DNA of 64,000 bases, taken from NCBI RefSeq assembly GCF_007279655.1, contig NZ_QKWN01000007.1:245525-309524 (forward strand), given 5' to 3'. Each line of letters opens with the position of its first letter. The first letter of the stretch is position 1. The position numbers were made by a program, and so were the translations under genes. The DNA is from Robertkochia solimangrovi. Its GTDB lineage: Bacteria; Bacteroidota; Bacteroidia; Flavobacteriales; Flavobacteriaceae. Below, in pieces: positions 60,738-64,000 of the stretch. The notes beneath the pieces are model-generated. The model saw only the letters and a list, made by a program, of their open reading frames with translations. It had not been told where the DNA came from and did no database searches.

Positions 60738-61868
60738 ATGAAATTAGATAGAAAGGAAATTCTCAAGGCACTGGAAAGCATTTCAGCTCCAGGAGAAGGT
60801 AAGAATATAGTGGAGAGCGGAGCGGTTAACAATGTGATGACCTTTGGTGACGAAGTTGTCGTTGATGTAACCATAAGCAATCCCAGTTTACAGGCTCGTA
60901 AAAAGACTGAGGTGGAAATCCTGAAGACTATTCATGATAAGGTATATCAGAAGGCTAAGGTCAAGGTAAACATCAAGGTTGAAGCCCCTGAAAAGCCACA
61001 GATCAAAGGAAAATCAATTCCCGGCATCAAGAATATCATCGCGGTAGCTTCCGGTAAGGGAGGAGTTGGAAAATCTACGGTAACTGCAAATCTTGCCGTT
61101 ACACTTGCCAAGATGGGCTTTAGTGTTGGTTTACTGGATGCAGATGTTTACGGACCTTCCATTCCGATCATGTTCGACGTGGAGCGTGAGCGTCCGCTGG
61201 CGGTGAACGTCGATGGAAAATCGAGAATGAAACCTATCGAAAGTTATGGTGTAAAGATTCTTTCCATCGGATTCTTTACGCAGCCGGATCAGGCTGTGAT
61301 CTGGAGAGGCCCTATGGCATCTAAAGCACTAAATCAAATGATCTTCGATGCTGCCTGGGGAGAGATCGACTTTCTGTTGATCGATCTGCCACCGGGAACC
61401 GGAGATATTCACCTGAGCATTATGCAGGCGCTTCCGATCACCGGAGCGGTTGTGGTAAGTACTCCTCAAAATATCGCATTGGCTGATGCCAAAAAAGGAG
61501 TGGCGATGTTCCAGCAGGAAAGCATCAGCGTACCGGTATTGGGGATCGTTGAAAACATGGCATATTTCACTCCGGAAGAATTACCGGAGAATAAATATTA
61601 TATATTTGGTAAGGAAGGTGCAAAAAACCTGTCTGAAGACCTTAAGGTTCCTTTCCTTGGAGAAATTCCGATCGTTCAGAGCATCAGAGAAGCCGGTGAT
61701 GTCGGCCGACCTGCTGCACTGCAGACAGCAACTCCTCTGGAAGAATCCTTTGAAGAACTTACAAGAAATGTAGTTCAGGAAGTGGTACGGCGAAACGAAA
61801 GTTTACCACCGACAGAGGCCATTAAGATCACAACAATGGCCGGTTGTTCTGCCGTTAAAAAGAAATAA
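60738..61868 (+). CDS. Mrp/NBP35-family P-loop ATPase, Fe-S cluster carrier
   Basis: This 376-residue cytosolic protein has an N-terminal MIP18/DUF59-like domain (residues 1-85), the deviant Walker A ASGKGGVGKST (104-114), LLDADVYGPS and LLIDLPPGTGDIHLS. It carries and transfers Fe-S clusters in this family. The C-terminal CxxC expected after ENM is absent: here the sequence is ENMAYFTPEELPENKYYIFG, a Bacteroidota-type version, with only one later Cys (AGCSAVKKK). It is followed after one base by an Nfu-type gene, which supports an Fe-S role and co-translation. A promoter element precedes it. Confidence 0.92.
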   Translation: MKLDRKEILKALESISAPGEGKNIVESGAVNNVMTFGDEVVVDVTISNPSLQARKKTEVEILKTIHDKVYQKAKVKVNIKVEAPEKPQIKGKSIPGIKNIIAVASGKGGVGKSTVTANLAVTLAKMGFSVGLLDADVYGPSIPIMFDVERERPLAVNVDGKSRMKPIESYGVKILSIGFFTQPDQAVIWRGPMASKALNQMIFDAAWGEIDFLLIDLPPGTGDIHLSIMQALPITGAVVVSTPQNIALADAKKGVAMFQQESISVPVLGIVENMAYFTPEELPENKYYIFGKEGAKNLSEDLKVPFLGEIPIVQSIREAGDVGRPAALQTATPLEESFEELTRNVVQEVVRRNESLPPTEAIKITTMAGCSAVKKK

Positions 61869-61869
61869 A

Positions 61870-62112
61870 ATGACTTCGGAAGAAATTAAATTAAATGTGG
61901 AAAAGGCGCTTGAAGAAATCAGACCTTTTCTAAAAAATGACGGGGGTGATATCTCTCTCGTCTCCATTGACAATGACAAATTTGTCAAAGTTAAACTGGA
62001 AGGAACCTGTGTGGGTTGCAGCGTAAACCAAATGACCCTGAAGAGCGGGGTTGAGATGACCATCAAAAAATATGTTCCTCAGATCGAGGAAGTGGTTAAC
62101 GTAGTCGACTAA
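61870..62112 (+). CDS. NifU C-terminal (Nfu)-type Fe-S scaffold protein
   Basis: This 80-residue protein is one Nfu domain. It shows the pattern IRPFLKNDGGDISLV and the cluster-binding CVGC (Cys47 and Cys50) in GTCVGCSVNQMTLKSGVE. Nfu proteins hold an iron-sulfur cluster between two monomers and pass it on. It follows the Mrp gene after one base, so the two are an Fe-S transfer operon. Length is normal for a single-domain Nfu. Confidence 0.94.
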   Translation: MTSEEIKLNVEKALEEIRPFLKNDGGDISLVSIDNDKFVKVKLEGTCVGCSVNQMTLKSGVEMTIKKYVPQIEEVVNVVD

Positions 62113-62229
62113 CAATTACCGACCGGAAGAAACCCCAATATTTCACCTGTATTCGCTATTGGTGTGATAATGTATTCCAAAAAATGAGGGCTCCCTGCAA
62201 TCGGGGTTGACCCAGGAAAAAGAAAAAGC

Positions 62230-63282
62230 ATGATCAAAACAGACATATTAATCATTGGAGCCGGACCCACCGGTCTCTTCGCAGTTTTTGAAGCAGGATT
62301 ATTAAAATTAAAATGTCATCTGATCGACGCTCTTCCGCAACCCGGCGGACAATGTGCTGAGATCTATCCAAAGAAACCTATCTATGACATCCCAGGATTT
62401 CCGGAAGTGCTCGCAGGAGACCTCGTCGATAATCTCATGGAGCAAATTCGCCCATTCGATCCGGGATTTACACTCGGTGAACGAGCAGAGACCATAGAAA
62501 AACAAGAGGATGGCTCCTTCATCGTAACTACGAATAAAGGAACGAGACATCAGGCTCCCGTAGTTGCTATTGCGGGCGGACTCGGAAGTTTTGAGCCGAG
62601 AAAACCAATTCTGGATCGCATCGATGAATTTGAAGATAAAGGTGTTGCCTATATCATCCGTGACCCGGAGGTATATCGCGACAAAAGGGTGGTGATCGCC
62701 GGAGGAGGAGACTCCGCTCTTGACTGGAGTATCTTTCTGGCCGATGTAGCTTCAGAAGTAACCCTGATTCACCGAAGAAATGAGTTCAGAGGGGCACTTG
62801 ACTCTGTTGAAAAAGTAGAAGAGCTAAAGAAACAGGGAAAGATCAATTTGGTTACTCCTGCAGAGATCACCGCATTACATGGCGATGACCATCTCAATGC
62901 AGTTACCATAAATAAAGACGGTGAAGACCTTCTTCATGAAACCGATCATTTTATTCCCTTATTCGGACTCTCACCAAAACTCGGACCTATCGGAAACTGG
63001 GGGCTGGAGATAGAGAAGAACGCCATCAAAGTAGACAATACGCTGGACTACCAGACCAATATTGAAGGAGTTTTTGCCATTGGAGATGTGAATACCTATC
63101 CGGGAAAATTAAAACTCATTCTTTGTGGTTTTCACGAAGCGACCCTCATGTGCCAAAGTGCCTATAAAATCATATATCCAGACAAACGATATGTTATGAA
63201 ATATACCACGGTCAGTGGTGTAGACGGATTTGACGGCAGTAGAAAAGAAGCTGAAAAAGCCGTAGTAAAGTCGATTAATTAA
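62230..63282 (+). CDS. Ferredoxin-NADP reductase, thioredoxin-reductase type
   Basis: This 350-residue flavoenzyme moves electrons between NADPH and ferredoxin. It has FAD motif IIGAGPTGLFAVFEAGLL (8-25), the QPGGQCAEIYPKKPIYDIPGFPE segment typical of the YumC-type branch, the NADP motif VIAGGGDSALDWSIFLAD, and FAIGDVNTYPG near the end. There is no redox-active CxxC, which tells it from thioredoxin reductase. The convergent 2Fe-2S ferredoxin gene 89 bp away is a plausible partner; both share a bidirectional terminator. The 117 bp upstream show no clear promoter, so it may be co-transcribed with nfu. Confidence 0.93.
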   Translation: MIKTDILIIGAGPTGLFAVFEAGLLKLKCHLIDALPQPGGQCAEIYPKKPIYDIPGFPEVLAGDLVDNLMEQIRPFDPGFTLGERAETIEKQEDGSFIVTTNKGTRHQAPVVAIAGGLGSFEPRKPILDRIDEFEDKGVAYIIRDPEVYRDKRVVIAGGGDSALDWSIFLADVASEVTLIHRRNEFRGALDSVEKVEELKKQGKINLVTPAEITALHGDDHLNAVTINKDGEDLLHETDHFIPLFGLSPKLGPIGNWGLEIEKNAIKVDNTLDYQTNIEGVFAIGDVNTYPGKLKLILCGFHEATLMCQSAYKIIYPDKRYVMKYTTVSGVDGFDGSRKEAEKAVVKSIN

Positions 63283-63308
63283 TCTCACGATGAGCATACG
63301 ACCTTATT

Positions 63309-63346
63309 AAAAAAAAGCAACGCCGAAATTCGACGTTGCTTTTTTT
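63309..63346. terminator. Bidirectional terminator between ferredoxin reductase and ferredoxin genes
   Basis: AAAAAAAAGCAACG (63309-63322) pairs with CGTTGCTTTTTTT (63334-63346) around an 11-nt loop that can pair further. T tracts on both strands suit both converging genes. Confidence 0.92.
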
Positions 63347-63371
63347 ATGAACACTAAAATTATATTTTTCT

Positions 63372-63692
63372 TTATACCTCAGGAGCCAGTTCGATCTCGA
63401 GTCCGTCAAGATCCTCCGTAATCGGTATCTGACAACCCAGCCTGCTGTTCTCCTGAACATGGAATGCTTCAGCCAGCATCAGATCTTCATCCTGACCCAT
63501 TTCGGGTAATGTATGATCAGACAGTATATAACACTGACAGGAAGCACACATCGCCATTCCACCACAGGTTCCTTCCACTGGAAGTTCATAAGCTTTACAA
63601 AGCTCCATAAGATTCATGGCCATATCCGTAGGCGCCTGCACCTCATGCACAACCCCCTCCCGGTCTTTGATTTTAATAAGTACGTCTGACAT
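63372..63692 (-). CDS. 2Fe-2S ferredoxin, adrenodoxin type
   Basis: This 106-residue electron carrier has the cluster ligands Cys43, Cys49 and Cys52 in GTCGGMAMCASCQCY and Cys87 in ENSRLGCQIP. The spacing C-x5-C-x2-C and the late fourth Cys mark the adrenodoxin/vertebrate-like ferredoxins. It is probably served by the convergent NADP reductase. The predicted promoter (63710-63737) is TTTG-N16-TAAATTTG. No signal peptide, so it is cytosolic. Confidence 0.94.
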   Translation of the reverse strand: MSDVLIKIKDREGVVHEVQAPTDMAMNLMELCKAYELPVEGTCGGMAMCASCQCYILSDHTLPEMGQDEDLMLAEAFHVQENSRLGCQIPITEDLDGLEIELAPEV

Positions 63693-63709
63693 TATTTGAA
63701 TTTTGAAAG

Positions 63710-63737
63710 CAAATTTACATTAAAAAGTTTATTCAAA
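63710..63737 (-). promoter_or_regulatory. Predicted promoter of the ferredoxin gene
   Basis: On the minus strand TTTG (63734-63737), 16 nt, then TAAATTTG (63710-63717), 18 nt before the start codon. Both elements match the Bacteroidota consensus, with a slightly short spacer. Confidence 0.6.
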
Positions 63738-64000
63738 GAGGAATTTAGTCTAGTAAATTGGTAGGTTTATAGATTAACAAGAATATTATCAACTAACGCG
63801 GTGACGATCCGGCTTCAGCCTTTGGCAAATCAGGAGTGTCGATTGACTGCTTGCGCTGCGGTAAGTGTCGTCGCTATCGTAGTACTGCCACACGAAGATG
63901 CTGAAGTGACCTAAGCCGCTTGTGGGTAAAGGAGACAAGTGCTATTCGACCCGAAGGAAAGCAAGCCATAAAATTGCAAAAAGCAATGCGACCCGAAGGA
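63738..64000. repeat. Noncoding repeat-rich end of window
   Basis: No gene is seen. The last 55 bases hold AGCAATGCGACCCGAAGGA (63982-64000) and a partial copy, CGACCCGAAGGAAAGCAAG (63947-63965), which match the minus-strand motif of the gap at 49059-49398. AGTGTCG words at 63837 and 63866 also recur there. The region is cut by the window edge. Confidence 0.6.

Noticed and set aside
1..64000. Search for tRNA or rRNA genes and phage or IS elements
   Set aside because: No tRNA-like TTCGANNC arms with a matching acceptor stem, no rRNA signatures and no transposase or integrase motif were seen by eye; a covariance-model search would be decisive.

Overview
The window looks like a chromosome segment of a marine-type member of the Flavobacteriaceae (Bacteroidota). 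The evidence is gene content: two SusC/SusD pairs, many lipoproteins with short acidic tails after the lipobox cysteine, a type IX secretion C-terminal domain, a mevalonate pathway cluster, and Bacteroidota-type promoters (TTTG about 18 nt before TAnnTTTG). Base composition is moderately AT-rich. I see no rRNA, tRNA, CRISPR, insertion sequence or phage gene.

Layout. (1) 1-4466: housekeeping genes: mevalonate kinase (5' part only), diphosphomevalonate decarboxylase, a BaiN/HI0933-type flavoprotein, TspO, a glycerophosphodiester phosphodiesterase and a small membrane protein. (2) 4625-26631: a complete alpha-glucan (starch/maltodextrin) utilisation locus. A minus-strand operon carries an SLC45-type MFS sugar transporter, beta-phosphoglucomutase, GH65 maltose phosphorylase and three GH13 enzymes, with a LacI regulator gene just upstream. 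A divergent plus-strand operon carries SusC, SusD, a SusE-like protein, a T9SS-secreted multidomain GH13 amylase and an FnIII-like lipoprotein. Together they form a route: surface cleavage, SusCD uptake, periplasmic trimming, maltose import, phosphorolysis, then glucose 6-phosphate. (3) 26984-31619: a second SusC/SusD pair with no enzymes. (4) 31750-33712: an HK/RR two-component system on the minus strand. (5) 33967-47439: the most unusual block, an outer-membrane barrel, three giant paralogous FG-GAP/ASPIC-UnbV lipoproteins, a vanadium-haloperoxidase/PAP2-like lipoprotein and a membrane-anchored GyrI-like domain protein, followed by a convergent second LacI regulator (47442-48458). (6) 48618-50376: a YHS lipoprotein, a repeat-bearing gap and a LuxE-like enzyme. 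(7) 50486-57436: a duplicated beta-helix lipoprotein and TonB receptor, divergent from a PhoB/PhoR-like pair. (8) 57389-63692: housekeeping and Fe-S genes (glycosyltransferase, TrmB, LysE, alkyltransferase-like protein, Mrp, Nfu, ferredoxin reductase, 2Fe-2S ferredoxin). The last 300 bases and two other gaps (49.1-49.4 kb and 60.2-60.7 kb) hold repeat-rich noncoding DNA.

Best candidate for an undescribed system: the 33967-47439 module. Each of its three ~1,100-residue lipoproteins has seven calcium-loop motifs, then an ASPIC/UnbV segment, then seven more (six plus one degenerate in the third). The module is tightly packed, lies divergent from a two-component system, and is preceded by three 20-nt-phased direct repeats and an intrinsic-terminator-like hairpin.
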